Shown here one piece after another: positions 30,484 to 37,995 of a stretch of DNA of 41,368 nucleotides (positions within the stretch are counted from its first letter, which is position 1; every line of letters begins with the position of its first letter). Below the pieces are notes generated by a model. That model had not been told where the DNA came from. It searched no databases and saw only the letters and a program-made list of their open reading frames with translations. The DNA comes from Actinomycetes bacterium (GTDB lineage: Bacteria; Actinomycetota; Acidimicrobiia; Acidimicrobiales; RAAP-2). The stretch is from NCBI GenBank assembly GCA_021823525.1, contig JAKANY010000012.1, positions 1 to 41,368 on the forward strand, given 5' to 3'. The position numbers and the translations under genes are program-made.

Positions 30484-31644
30484 ATGGCGCGCGTGACGGT
30501 CATCGGGGTCGGCTTCGGCGGGATGAAGGCGGTCCGCGAGATCCGCCGACAGGTCCCGGACGCCCAGATCACGGTCGTCGCGCCCCGTCCGGAGCTGCTC
30601 TACTACCCGAGCCTGGTCGGGATCCCGGTCGGCGCGACCACACCCGACGACGTGCGCATCGACGTGCGTGACTTCCTCGCCCGCCACGACGTCGACTTCG
30701 CGCCCGCGGTGGTGACCGGCCTCGACGAGGCCGGGCGCCGCGTGCTCACCGACCAGGGCGAGATCGCCAATGACGCGCTGGTGATCGCCAGCGGCGCCGG
30801 GAGCCTCGCGCGGCTTCCGGGACTCGAGCACACCCACCCGCTGTGCGAGGGCCCCGACGCCGCGGCGCGGATCCGTGAGGGCCTCGCGGCCCTCGACCAC
30901 GGGACCATCGCCTTCGGCTTCGCCGGCCACCCCGACGAGCCGGCGGCGGCGCGCGGGGGACCGGTCTTCGAGGTGCTGCTCAGCGTGGACACCCAGCTGC
31001 GCCGCGAGGGCCGGCGCTCCCAGTTCGAGCTCGTGTTCTTCCACGCGTCCACCGAGCCGGGGAGCCGGCTGGGCGAGCGCGCGGTGCGACGCGTCATGGA
31101 CGAGATGGGTCGCCGCGACATCCACGCGCACCTGGGAGAGCCCCTGCGGGGCTTCACGCCGGAACGCGTCCTGACCGCGGCCGGGGAGATCCCCGCCGAC
31201 CTCATCGTCTTCGTACCAGGGATGGAAGGTCCCGCGTGGGCGCGCGACACGGGACTGCCCCTCTCACCCGGCGGGTTCATCCGCGCCGACCGCTCCTGTC
31301 GTGTCCTCGGGCACCCGGGCGTGTTCGTCGTGGGCGATGCCGGTGCGTACGCCGGCGCGGCGGACTGGCTGCCCAAGCAGGGCCACGCCGCCGAGCTCCA
31401 GGCGGTCGCCGCCGGACGCAACGTCGCGAGCTACCTCGCGGGCCGGCCCGCGAACGGGACCTTCCGCGAGGAGCTCGTGTGCATCATCGACGCGCTCGAC
31501 ACGGGCATCCTCGTCTATCGCACCGCGCGCGTCGCACGGGCCTGGTCGAGCCCGGCGTGGCGGCTGGCCAAGCACGCCCTCGAGGCGCGCACCCGCCGCG
31601 CCTACGGCGCGGGCCGGCGAGCCGGCGCGGGGCCCGTGGACTGA
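30484..31644 (+). CDS. SQR/NDH-2-like FAD oxidoreductase
   Basis: A 386-residue two-dinucleotide-binding flavoprotein. The FAD loop is VIGVGFGGMKAVREIRR. ELLYYPSLVGIPVG follows, as in sulfide:quinone reductases and type II NADH dehydrogenases. The late FAD motif is VFVVGDAGAY. The conserved redox cysteines of true sulfide:quinone reductase are not evident; the few Cys lie in HPLCEGP, DRSCRV and ELVCIID. A C-terminal amphipathic region (ARVARAWSSPAWRLAKHALEARTRRAY) may bind the membrane. It probably passes electrons to quinone from an unknown donor. GAGGAGGG lies 4 nt before ATG 30484. It is convergent with tetR. Confidence 0.8.
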   Translation: MARVTVIGVGFGGMKAVREIRRQVPDAQITVVAPRPELLYYPSLVGIPVGATTPDDVRIDVRDFLARHDVDFAPAVVTGLDEAGRRVLTDQGEIANDALVIASGAGSLARLPGLEHTHPLCEGPDAAARIREGLAALDHGTIAFGFAGHPDEPAAARGGPVFEVLLSVDTQLRREGRRSQFELVFFHASTEPGSRLGERAVRRVMDEMGRRDIHAHLGEPLRGFTPERVLTAAGEIPADLIVFVPGMEGPAWARDTGLPLSPGGFIRADRSCRVLGHPGVFVVGDAGAYAGAADWLPKQGHAAELQAVAAGRNVASYLAGRPANGTFREELVCIIDALDTGILVYRTARVARAWSSPAWRLAKHALEARTRRAYGAGRRAGAGPVD

Positions 31645-31663
31645 CGTCGCCGCGGCGCGGCCG

Positions 31664-32329
31664 TCAGCGGCCGCCGCCGCGCTGGCGCGCCTTGGAAATC
31701 TGGACCATGCGGGTGACGTCGCGCACGCTGGGCGCCGGCACGCCAAGGGGGCGCGCGGTGGCCGGGTGCAGGCCATCGAGCAGCAGTCGCAGGTAGCGAC
31801 GCCAGAGCTGGGGATCGACGCCGGCGGTGATCGCGATCACCTCGGCCAGCATGGCCACGATCACCGAGAGATCCGACTCCTCGACGTCGGCGCGGACCGA
31901 TCCGGCGGCCTTGGCCCGCTCCAGCAGCCCGGTGATGGCGGGGCGCAGCGCCCGTCGGGCCGCGAGCATGTCGGCGCGCAGCGCGGGCACCCCGCTGATC
32001 AGGTCGCGCAGGCCGTGGTTGTCGGCCATGGCCTGGCCCATCGCAGCCAGCAGGTTCTCCAGGCCGGCCACGGCGTCCTCGTGACGGATCGCGGTCTCCA
32101 CGACCTCAGCCATCTTGGTGCGCAGGGCGTCGAACTGGTGCTGGAGGAGCGCCTCCTTGCTCTCGAAGCGCCGGTAGATCGTGCCCACACCGCATCCCGC
32201 CTCGCGGGCCACGTCCTCCATGGAGAACTCCAGCCCCTGGCGGGCCAGCACCCGCCAGGTCGCCTCGAGGACCCGCTGAAGGTTGGCCTCCGCGTCACGG
32301 CGCAGTGGACGCACCGAGGAGTTCGTCAC
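31664..32329 (-). CDS. TetR-family repressor of the adjacent MFS pump
   Basis: A 221-residue regulator. The N-terminal HTH (LQRVLEATWRVLARQGLEFSMEDVAREAGCGVGTIYRRFESKEALLQHQF) is a textbook TetR domain; the rest is all-helical ligand-binding. It is divergent from an efflux pump gene with a perfect 8-9-8 palindrome between them, so it most likely represses both and is released by a pump substrate. GTG 32329 is supported by TAGAAT 7 nt upstream, a leaderless arrangement. Confidence 0.92.
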   Translation of the reverse strand: MTNSSVRPLRRDAEANLQRVLEATWRVLARQGLEFSMEDVAREAGCGVGTIYRRFESKEALLQHQFDALRTKMAEVVETAIRHEDAVAGLENLLAAMGQAMADNHGLRDLISGVPALRADMLAARRALRPAITGLLERAKAAGSVRADVEESDLSVIVAMLAEVIAITAGVDPQLWRRYLRLLLDGLHPATARPLGVPAPSVRDVTRMVQISKARQRGGGR

Positions 32330-32336
32330 GGAGACA

Positions 32337-32381
32337 ATTCTAGCCAGAAGCGGAATGACTCGCTCCGCTTCCCGCTACAGT
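32337..32381. promoter_or_regulatory. TetR operator flanked by divergent promoters
   Basis: GAAGCGGA (32347-32354) and TCCGCTTC (32364-32371) form a perfect 8-bp palindrome with a 9-bp spacer. It is bracketed by the tetR -10 (TAGAAT, 32342-32337, minus) and the pump -10 (TACAGT, 32376-32381, plus). A repressor bound here would block both. Confidence 0.75.
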
Positions 32382-32409
32382 GGCGCGGTCACCGACCGAA
32401 AGGACCCCC

Positions 32410-33933
32410 GTGACCCCTCACCAGGCCCACGAGCACCACCACGCGCGGCGCTGGGCGATCCTGGCCTTCCTCGGGCTCGCCCAGCTGATGGTGGTGCTGG
32501 ACGCGACGGTCGTCAACATCGCCATGCCGACGATCCAGCACGCCCTCAACTTCTCCAACGCGGACCGCCAGTGGATCATCACGGCCTACTCGCTGGCCTT
32601 CGGGTCGCTGCTGTTCCTCGGGGGCCGGCTCAGCGACGTGCTGGGACGCAAGGCGACGCTGATCGTCGGCCTGATCGGCTTCGCGGTCGCCTCGGCGATC
32701 GGTGGCGCCTCGACCAGCTTCACGATGCTCATCATCGCGCGCGCCATCCAGGGCGCCTTCGGGGCGGTCCTCGCGCCCGCCGCCCTGGCCATGCTGTCGA
32801 CGATCTTCACCGACGCCAAGGAGCGGGCCACGGCCTTCTCCGTGTACGGCGCCATCGCCAGCTCGGGTGCGGCGCTCGGACTGCTGCTGGGCGGGTTCCT
32901 CACCCAGTACGCGTCGTGGCGCTGGACCCTCTTCGTCAACCTGATCTTCGCGGCCGTGACGCTGACGGGCACGCTGGTCCTGCTGGTGCACTCGCGCTCG
33001 GAGCACCACGGCTCGCTCGACCTGACCAGCACGCTGCTCGTCTCGGCCGGCCTGTTCGGCATCGTCTACGGGCTCTCAGACGCGGCCAACCGCACGGTCA
33101 ACGCCTTCGCCAACCACACGGCGGTTCCCACGCTGGCGGCCGCCTTCACCAGCGCCACGACCCTGCTCCCCCTGCTGGCCGGCGTCGCCCTCGTCGGAGT
33201 GTTCGTCGCGCGACAGCGGCGCATGGCTCACCCGATGCTGCCCCTGAGCGTCGTGACGGACCGCACGCGCGGAGGCGCCTTCCTGTCGATCTTCCTCTCG
33301 GCCATCGGCATGTTCGCGGTGTTCCTCTTCCTCACCTACTACCTGCAAGAGACGCTCGGCTTCTCGCCGGTGGCCGCGGGCGTCGCGTTCCTGCCCATGC
33401 CCGCGGTCATCGCGGTGGTCGCGATCGTCACCTCGACGCGCCTACTGCCCAAGGTGGGCCCGCGCCCGCTCATGAGCCTCGGGATGGTGATCTCGGCGGC
33501 GGGCATGTTCTACTTCACCCACCTGTCCACCCAGGGGCACTACGTGTCGCACGTGCTGCCCGGGCTGGTCATCACGGCACTCGGGATGGGACTCATCTTC
33601 GCGCCCGCGATGAACGTGGCGACCTACCGCGTGAACCCCAACGACGCGGGCGTCGCCTCGGCGACCGTCAACGTCGCCCAGCAGATCGGCGGGTCGATCG
33701 GCACGGCCCTGCTCAACACGGTCGCGGTCTCCACGACCGCGACGGCGATCGCGACCGCGGGGCGCGCGGCGACGCCCGCGCTGGCCGCGCACGCCCTGGT
33801 CCACGGCTACACCACGGCCTTCTGGTGGGCCATGGCGATCTTCCTCCTCGGCGGCGTCGTCGCGATCACCGTGCTGCCCAAGGGACGACTCGCGCCCCAG
33901 GCGTCGAGCGCCGAGCCCGCCCTGGTGGCCTGA
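32410..33933 (+). CDS. DHA2-type MFS multidrug efflux transporter
   Basis: A 507-residue protein with about 14 membrane helices, of the EmrB/QacA (DHA2) group. Motif D1-like LMVVLDATVVNIAMPTIQ lies in the first helix, motif A GGRLSDVLGRK in loop 2-3, and motif C-like ASSGAALGLLLGGFLTQYASWRW in helix 5. A His-rich start (TPHQAHEHHHARR) precedes helix 1. It expels drugs or toxic organics by proton exchange; the substrate is unknown. GTG 32410 is chosen because AAAGGA precedes it and the TACAGT promoter lies just upstream of the longer alternative. A strong stem-loop follows. Confidence 0.93.
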   Translation: MTPHQAHEHHHARRWAILAFLGLAQLMVVLDATVVNIAMPTIQHALNFSNADRQWIITAYSLAFGSLLFLGGRLSDVLGRKATLIVGLIGFAVASAIGGASTSFTMLIIARAIQGAFGAVLAPAALAMLSTIFTDAKERATAFSVYGAIASSGAALGLLLGGFLTQYASWRWTLFVNLIFAAVTLTGTLVLLVHSRSEHHGSLDLTSTLLVSAGLFGIVYGLSDAANRTVNAFANHTAVPTLAAAFTSATTLLPLLAGVALVGVFVARQRRMAHPMLPLSVVTDRTRGGAFLSIFLSAIGMFAVFLFLTYYLQETLGFSPVAAGVAFLPMPAVIAVVAIVTSTRLLPKVGPRPLMSLGMVISAAGMFYFTHLSTQGHYVSHVLPGLVITALGMGLIFAPAMNVATYRVNPNDAGVASATVNVAQQIGGSIGTALLNTVAVSTTATAIATAGRAATPALAAHALVHGYTTAFWWAMAIFLLGGVVAITVLPKGRLAPQASSAEPALVA

Positions 33934-33939
33934 GCCTCG

Positions 33940-33980
33940 CGCGCCCGACCGGGCCCCGCGTGGGCACCCGGTCGGGCGCG
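33940..33980. terminator. 14-bp stem-loop between convergent genes
   Basis: CGCGCCCGACCGGG (33940-33953) pairs perfectly with 33967-33980 around a 13-nt loop, starting 6 nt after the pump's stop and ending before the anti-sigma gene's stop at 34016. It probably ends both transcripts. Confidence 0.7.
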
Positions 33981-34015
33981 ACGTGGCGAACGGGTGTCCG
34001 GCGTCCCGCGCGGGT

Positions 34016-34699
34016 TCAGGCCCGCTGGGGGGTGAGGGTCGTGGTGAGCAGGCGGGTACCCGCCGTGGTCTCGACGGTGATCGTGCGGATGCGCGCGACG
34101 CGCACGTCGGTCGCCAGGGGCACGACCACCTGGTGGTCCGGCGTAGGGCCCCAGTGGCCGAGGGTCTCGTGCGTCCCGTCGATCTCGGTCAGGACCGCGA
34201 CGCAGCCGCTCGCGGGCAGTCCCCGCGCGCTCAGGGAGATCTCGGTCCCCCAGGGCTTGGACGCGAGCGACACCGTGCCCGCGAGGCTCGCCGACGCCGC
34301 GAGGCTCCGCAGCGCCACGACCCGGCCCCCGGCGCTCGGCGTCCCGCGCAGGGCCACGATGCCCAGCCCCGCGACGATCGCGACCACCGCGGCGGCCAGC
34401 GAGGCCGTGGCCACGCGCCAGCGGCGCAGGTCGCGCCGCTCGCGCTCCCGAGTGCCGGCGAGGCGTGCGGCGACACCCTCGAGCAGCCGGTCGGGCACGG
34501 CGGCGGGCTCTTCGTCGACGAGGAAGTCCTCGGGCGCGAGGCGCGTGAGGACCACCGGCAGGGGCGCCAGCGCGGCGAGCTCCTGCTGGCAGCTCGGGCA
34601 CTCGCGCAGGTGCTCTTCCAGGGCGACACGCTCGGGTGCGGGCAGGGCCCCCGCCAGGTAGGACCCGAGGGACAGTCGCCACGTCGCGTGATCGGTCAT
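34016..34699 (-). CDS. Zinc-finger anti-sigma factor (RskA/RslA type)
   Basis: A 227-residue membrane anti-sigma factor. The N-terminal ZAS motif is H30-x3-C34-x2-C37 (HLRECPSC). A membrane helix spans about 96-117 (VATASLAAAVVAIVAGLGIVAL). The outside part resembles the RskA C-terminal domain (KPWGTEISLSARGLP, DGTHETLGHWGP). It should hold the sigma factor encoded just upstream at the membrane until a signal, possibly redox change of the zinc site or proteolysis, releases it. ATG 34699 overlaps the sigma gene by 4 nt. Confidence 0.9.
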   Translation of the reverse strand: MTDHATWRLSLGSYLAGALPAPERVALEEHLRECPSCQQELAALAPLPVVLTRLAPEDFLVDEEPAAVPDRLLEGVAARLAGTRERERRDLRRWRVATASLAAAVVAIVAGLGIVALRGTPSAGGRVVALRSLAASASLAGTVSLASKPWGTEISLSARGLPASGCVAVLTEIDGTHETLGHWGPTPDHQVVVPLATDVRVARIRTITVETTAGTRLLTTTLTPQRA

Positions 34700-35247
34700 T
34701 GCAGGTACCCCAGCTCCTCGAGGGCCGCGCGCAGGGCGCGCAGCGCATAGTACGTCCGGGACTTCACGGTGCCCGGCGGGATCCCCAGGACGCGGGCCGT
34801 CTCGTCGACCGCCTCGTCGAGCACGAAGGCGTGCTGGAGGATCTGCCGGTGCTCGAAGGAGAGCCGGCGCACGGCGTCGCGCACCACCATCGCGTCGAGC
34901 ACCCGATCGGCCTGGCCGAGCACGCCCACCAGCGCCAGCGCGTCCTCTCCGGTGGTCGCCGGGCGCACGGCGTCGCGGCGCCAGCGATCGATGACCAGGT
35001 TGCGCACGGTGGCGAGCAAGTAGGCGCGCGGCGAGCCGCGAGTGCCATCGAGCGCCTCGGGGTGCTGCCAGGCGCGCACGAACGCGTCCTGGACGACCTC
35101 CTCGGCGCGCTGGCGATCGCCGGTCAGCCGCAGGGCCAGGCCCATCAGCGCCGCGCCGTGCTCCTCGTGGAGGGCGCGCACGACCTCGTCGTCGAGGTGC
35201 GCGCCCTCGGCATCCGTCACGGGCGCCCGGCGCTCGGGGTGTCGCAT
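34696..35247 (-). CDS. ECF sigma factor (SigL-like)
   Basis: A 183-residue ECF sigma factor. Region 2 is ALRLTGDRQRAEEVVQDAFVRAWQHPEAL with LLATVRNLVIDRWRR; region 4 is LSFEHRQILQHAFVLDEAVDETARVLGIPPGTVKSRTYYALRALR. It is co-transcribed with its zinc anti-sigma. Its own promoter region carries TGAACG-N16-CGTTGT, and the divergent exported-protein gene carries TGAACC-N16-CGTTCA, so it probably activates both. The TGAAC/CGT type of promoter recalls mycobacterial SigL, although orthology is not shown. ATG 35247 follows AAGGAGG. Confidence 0.93.
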   Translation of the reverse strand: MRHPERRAPVTDAEGAHLDDEVVRALHEEHGAALMGLALRLTGDRQRAEEVVQDAFVRAWQHPEALDGTRGSPRAYLLATVRNLVIDRWRRDAVRPATTGEDALALVGVLGQADRVLDAMVVRDAVRRLSFEHRQILQHAFVLDEAVDETARVLGIPPGTVKSRTYYALRALRAALEELGYLQ

Positions 35248-35279
35248 CCTGCTCGTCGCGCCTCCTTGGTCCTCTTCCT

Positions 35280-35307
35280 ACAACGCACGGCCCGCCCGGT
35301 GCGTTCA
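35280..35307 (-). promoter_or_regulatory. ECF-type promoter of the sigma/anti-sigma operon
   Basis: TGAACG (35307-35302), a 16-nt spacer and CGTTGT (35285-35280) on the minus strand, 32 nt before ATG 35247. It mirrors the pattern of the neighbouring plus-strand promoter, implying autoregulation. Confidence 0.7.
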
Positions 35308-35329
35308 CCGCGCCACCGCGCCACCCCTT

Positions 35330-35357
35330 TGAACCGAGGCACGGATCCGTGCGTTCA
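35330..35357 (+). promoter_or_regulatory. ECF-type promoter of the exported-protein gene
   Basis: TGAACC (35330-35335), a 16-nt spacer and CGTTCA (35352-35357), 29 nt before ATG 35387. The 11-mer GTGCGTTCACC occurs at 35299-35309 and again at 35349-35359, exactly 50 bp apart. Confidence 0.7.
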
Positions 35358-35386
35358 CCCTCCCGTCCCCCAACCAAAGGAGTCCC

Positions 35387-36070
35387 ATGACCCGACACCT
35401 CACCCCCAAGCTGCTGCTCGGCGCGCTGGCCCTGGCCGCGCCGAGCGTGCTGCCCGCGACGAGCGCCCTGGCGGCGGGCGCGCCGATGGGCGGCCCGCCG
35501 ATGGCCGGGACCGCCTACGCGACGTCGGTCGTCAGCCCGAGTGGCGGCATGGTCAGCGGCTTTGGCATCACCGCCACCTTCGCCCCTGGCGCCGTGAGCG
35601 CCCCCAGCCTCGTGATCCTCAGCTCGTGGCCGAGCGGCCTGGACGTGCCGGCACCGATGCGCCAGAGCATCGTCAAGACCTTCGGCCTCCAGGTGTGCCC
35701 GGGCGTGACGGCCCTCGCTCCGGGGGTCAAGTGCACCAGCGCGAGCGGCAACTACCCCCAGGCGACGCCGGGAACCGAGCGCATCGACGGCGTGACCGTG
35801 TCGACCTCGGGCTACCTCACCACCGGAGTCAACTTCGGGACAGCAGTCAAGACTACGACGGCGTCGGGAATGAAGACGCCGGGAAAGCTCGTCACGTTCA
35901 CGATAGCGACCGGGGCCACCAGCGCCTACATCTACAACCCGTTCGAGATGACGACGTCCACCGCCTACCCGAAGCTCCTCCCGAGCACGGCGAGCAACGG
36001 CATGCTGACCTTTCAGACCTTTCAGCCCATCGTGTGGGCCCTCACGATAGGCACCCCCACCGCATCCTGA
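35387..36070 (+). CDS. Exported protein, probable target of the ECF sigma factor
   Basis: A 227-residue protein with a clear Sec signal (MTRHLTPKLLLGALALAAPSVLPATSALA, cleavage near 30). The mature part is Ser/Thr/Gly-rich, has a GAPMGGPPMAG linker and two cysteines 11 residues apart (LQVCPGV and VKCTS) that could pair, and no known domain. AAAGGAG precedes ATG 35387. The gene is divergent from the sigma/anti-sigma operon and carries the same promoter pattern, so it is probably made in the envelope-stress response that they control. A stem-loop follows. Function unknown. Confidence 0.75.
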   Translation: MTRHLTPKLLLGALALAAPSVLPATSALAAGAPMGGPPMAGTAYATSVVSPSGGMVSGFGITATFAPGAVSAPSLVILSSWPSGLDVPAPMRQSIVKTFGLQVCPGVTALAPGVKCTSASGNYPQATPGTERIDGVTVSTSGYLTTGVNFGTAVKTTTASGMKTPGKLVTFTIATGATSAYIYNPFEMTTSTAYPKLLPSTASNGMLTFQTFQPIVWALTIGTPTAS

Positions 36071-36090
36071 CCGGCAACCTCCCAACCACG

Positions 36091-36122
36091 CGCGGGCCGC
36101 ACCCACTCGGGTGCGGCCCGCG
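36091..36122. terminator. 14-bp stem-loop between convergent genes
   Basis: CGCGGGCCGCACCC (36091-36104) and 36109-36122 form a near-perfect stem with the loop ACTC. It lies between the exported-protein gene (stop 36070) and the end of the sugar ABC ATPase gene (36123) and can serve both. Confidence 0.7.
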
Positions 36123-36887
36123 CTACTCGCTGAGTCCCGTGATCGCCGCGAGCAGGCTCTCGACGGTGAACGAGCTCGTCGGGGCGTCGCGCACCACGCG
36201 GCCCAGGCGCAGCACGATGATGCGGTCGGTGACCTCGAGGACGTGGGGCAGCGTGTGGGAGATGAACAGCACGCACAGGCCGTGGTCGCGCGCCGAGGTG
36301 ATGACCTTGAGGACCTCGGCCGACTGACGCGCACCGAGATGGTTCGTCGGCTCGTCGAGGATGATCACGTGCTTGGCCCAGGCGATGGCGCGCCCGATGG
36401 CGACGGCCTGGCGCTGGCCGCCCGAGAGCTCGGACACGGTGCGGTTGGTCTCGGGGATCGTGATGCCCACCCGCGAGAGCTGGGTGAGGGCCTCGCGCTC
36501 CATGGCGCGCTGGTCGAGGAACCCGAGCCGACCGAGCAGGCCGCGGCGGCGGCGCTCGCGCCCGAGGAAGATGTTCGACCCGATGGTGAGGTCGGGCGCC
36601 AGCCCCGAGTCCTGGTAGAGGGTCTCGATGCCCGCCATCATCGAGTCGTGCGGGGAGCGCCAGTGGCGGCGCTCGCCGTCGACGATGATCTCGCCCGAGT
36701 CGGGCGTGTTGACGCCCGAGACCGTCTTGATCAGCGACGACTTGCCCGCGCCGTTGTCCCCGACCAGCCCGATCACCTCGCCCGCGTAGGCCGAGAAGCT
36801 CACGTCGTGAAGGGCCTCGACCGAGCCGTAGTGCAGGTTGATGTGGCGCAGCTCGAGCACGGGCGCGCGGGTCTCGGTCGTGGTCAC
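36123..36887 (-). CDS. Sugar ABC transporter ATPase, single domain (FrcA type)
   Basis: A 254-residue ABC ATPase: Walker A GDNGAGKSS (about 37-45), signature LSGGQRQ, Walker B VIILDEPTNHLG, and the switch His in LFISHTLPHV. RbsA-type sugar ATPases usually have two ABC domains in about 500 residues; this one has one, as in FrcA-like systems, so it must dimerise. GTG 36887 overlaps the permease stop by 4 nt. It energises uptake through the adjacent permease and binding protein. Confidence 0.93.
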   Translation of the reverse strand: MTTTETRAPVLELRHINLHYGSVEALHDVSFSAYAGEVIGLVGDNGAGKSSLIKTVSGVNTPDSGEIIVDGERRHWRSPHDSMMAGIETLYQDSGLAPDLTIGSNIFLGRERRRRGLLGRLGFLDQRAMEREALTQLSRVGITIPETNRTVSELSGGQRQAVAIGRAIAWAKHVIILDEPTNHLGARQSAEVLKVITSARDHGLCVLFISHTLPHVLEVTDRIIVLRLGRVVRDAPTSSFTVESLLAAITGLSE

Positions 36888-37909
36888 GTCATCCTCCGCG
36901 AGCGGCGACGGAACGTCTGGAGCAGCGCGGCGACCGCGATGAGCGCCCCCACCACCACCTGGATCCAGGTCGGGGGCACGTTGATGAAGATGAGGCCGTC
37001 ACTCACGACGGTCAGGACCGCGGCGCCGAGCATGGTGCCCGCCCAGCGCCCGATGCCCCCGGTCAGCGAGGCGCCCCCGATCACGACGGCCGCGATCGCG
37101 ATGAGGTTGGCCGAGTTGGTCACCCCGGTCGTCGCCGCCCCCGAGCCCGAGCGGATGTAGAAGAACATCCCGGTCAGGCCGGCGAGGACCCCACTCATCA
37201 CGTAGACCGACACCAGGTGCCGGCGCACCGCGATGCCCGCGGCGCGCGCGGCGAACTCGTTGGAGCCGATCGCGTAGGTGTAGCGGCCGTAGGCGGTGAG
37301 GTGCAGCACGACGCCCAGGCCGAGCGAGATCACGAGGATGATCGCCACCAGCCAGGTGACCATCCCGATCCCCGAGGCGCTCCAGTAGATGGCGCCCGGG
37401 TCGTAGCCCACGGGTGCCCCGCGCGAGATCACCAGCGCGAGACCGGCGCCCACGCTGTAGGTGACGAGGGTCGCGACGAAGGGCACCAGGTCGAACACCG
37501 TGATCAGCAGGGCGCTGAAGCCGCCCGCGAGCGCCCCGACCAGCGCGCACGCCAGGGTGCCGACCAGCAGGACGAGGGCCTCGTTGACGTGGGCGTTGAC
37601 CATCGGCTGGATCCAGCCGGCGGCGACCACCCCCGACACCGCGGCCGTCGACCCCACGGCCAGGTCGATCCCGCCGGCCACGATCACGTAGGTCTCGGCC
37701 AGGGCGATGAGCACCAGGCCGCTGAAGTCGGTGAGCAGGTTCGAGAACTCGCCGGTCTGGAAGAAGAGCGAGTTGCGCAGGCCGAAGAAGACGATCAGGC
37801 CGGCCAGCACGACGAACAGGACGAACTGCTGGTTCGTCACCGTCCGGCGCACCCACGAGCGGGTGGGCGCGGCGAGCGGTGTCTCCTCGATCTGCGTGCT
37901 CGCGGCCAC
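36884..37909 (-). CDS. Ribose/fructose-type sugar ABC permease (RbsC family)
   Basis: A 341-residue permease with about ten membrane helices. RbsC-family features: IALAETYVIVAGGIDLAVGSTAAVSGVVAAGW and YAIGSNEFAARAAGIAVRRHLVSVYVMSGVLAGL, and the late IAAVVIGGASLTGGIGRWAGTMLGA. It forms the channel for the sugar carried by the binding protein. GTG 37909 follows GGGAGGAGC. A very stable stem-loop separates it from the binding-protein gene, which probably lowers its expression relative to that gene. Confidence 0.93.
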   Translation of the reverse strand: MAASTQIEETPLAAPTRSWVRRTVTNQQFVLFVVLAGLIVFFGLRNSLFFQTGEFSNLLTDFSGLVLIALAETYVIVAGGIDLAVGSTAAVSGVVAAGWIQPMVNAHVNEALVLLVGTLACALVGALAGGFSALLITVFDLVPFVATLVTYSVGAGLALVISRGAPVGYDPGAIYWSASGIGMVTWLVAIILVISLGLGVVLHLTAYGRYTYAIGSNEFAARAAGIAVRRHLVSVYVMSGVLAGLTGMFFYIRSGSGAATTGVTNSANLIAIAAVVIGGASLTGGIGRWAGTMLGAAVLTVVSDGLIFINVPPTWIQVVVGALIAVAALLQTFRRRSRRMT

Positions 37910-37947
37910 CGCTCCTCCCTGGACCTCAGGCGCAATCTAGTCATCTC

Positions 37948-37988
37948 GCACCGCGGGCCGGGCGCCAGTGGCGCCCGGCCCGCGGTGC
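37948..37988 (-). terminator. 19-bp hairpin between binding-protein and permease genes
   Basis: GCACCGCGGGCCGGGCGCC (37948-37966) pairs perfectly with 37970-37988; the loop is 3 nt. It lies 7 nt after the binding-protein stop (minus strand) and before the permease start. Such hairpins often protect the binding-protein mRNA or partly stop transcription so that this protein is made in excess. Confidence 0.75.
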
Positions 37989-37995
37989 GGGTGAC

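Noticed and set aside
30484..31644. A true sulfide:quinone reductase
   Set aside because: The fold fits, but the conserved redox cysteines are not evident, so only a broad SQR/NDH-2-like call is made.
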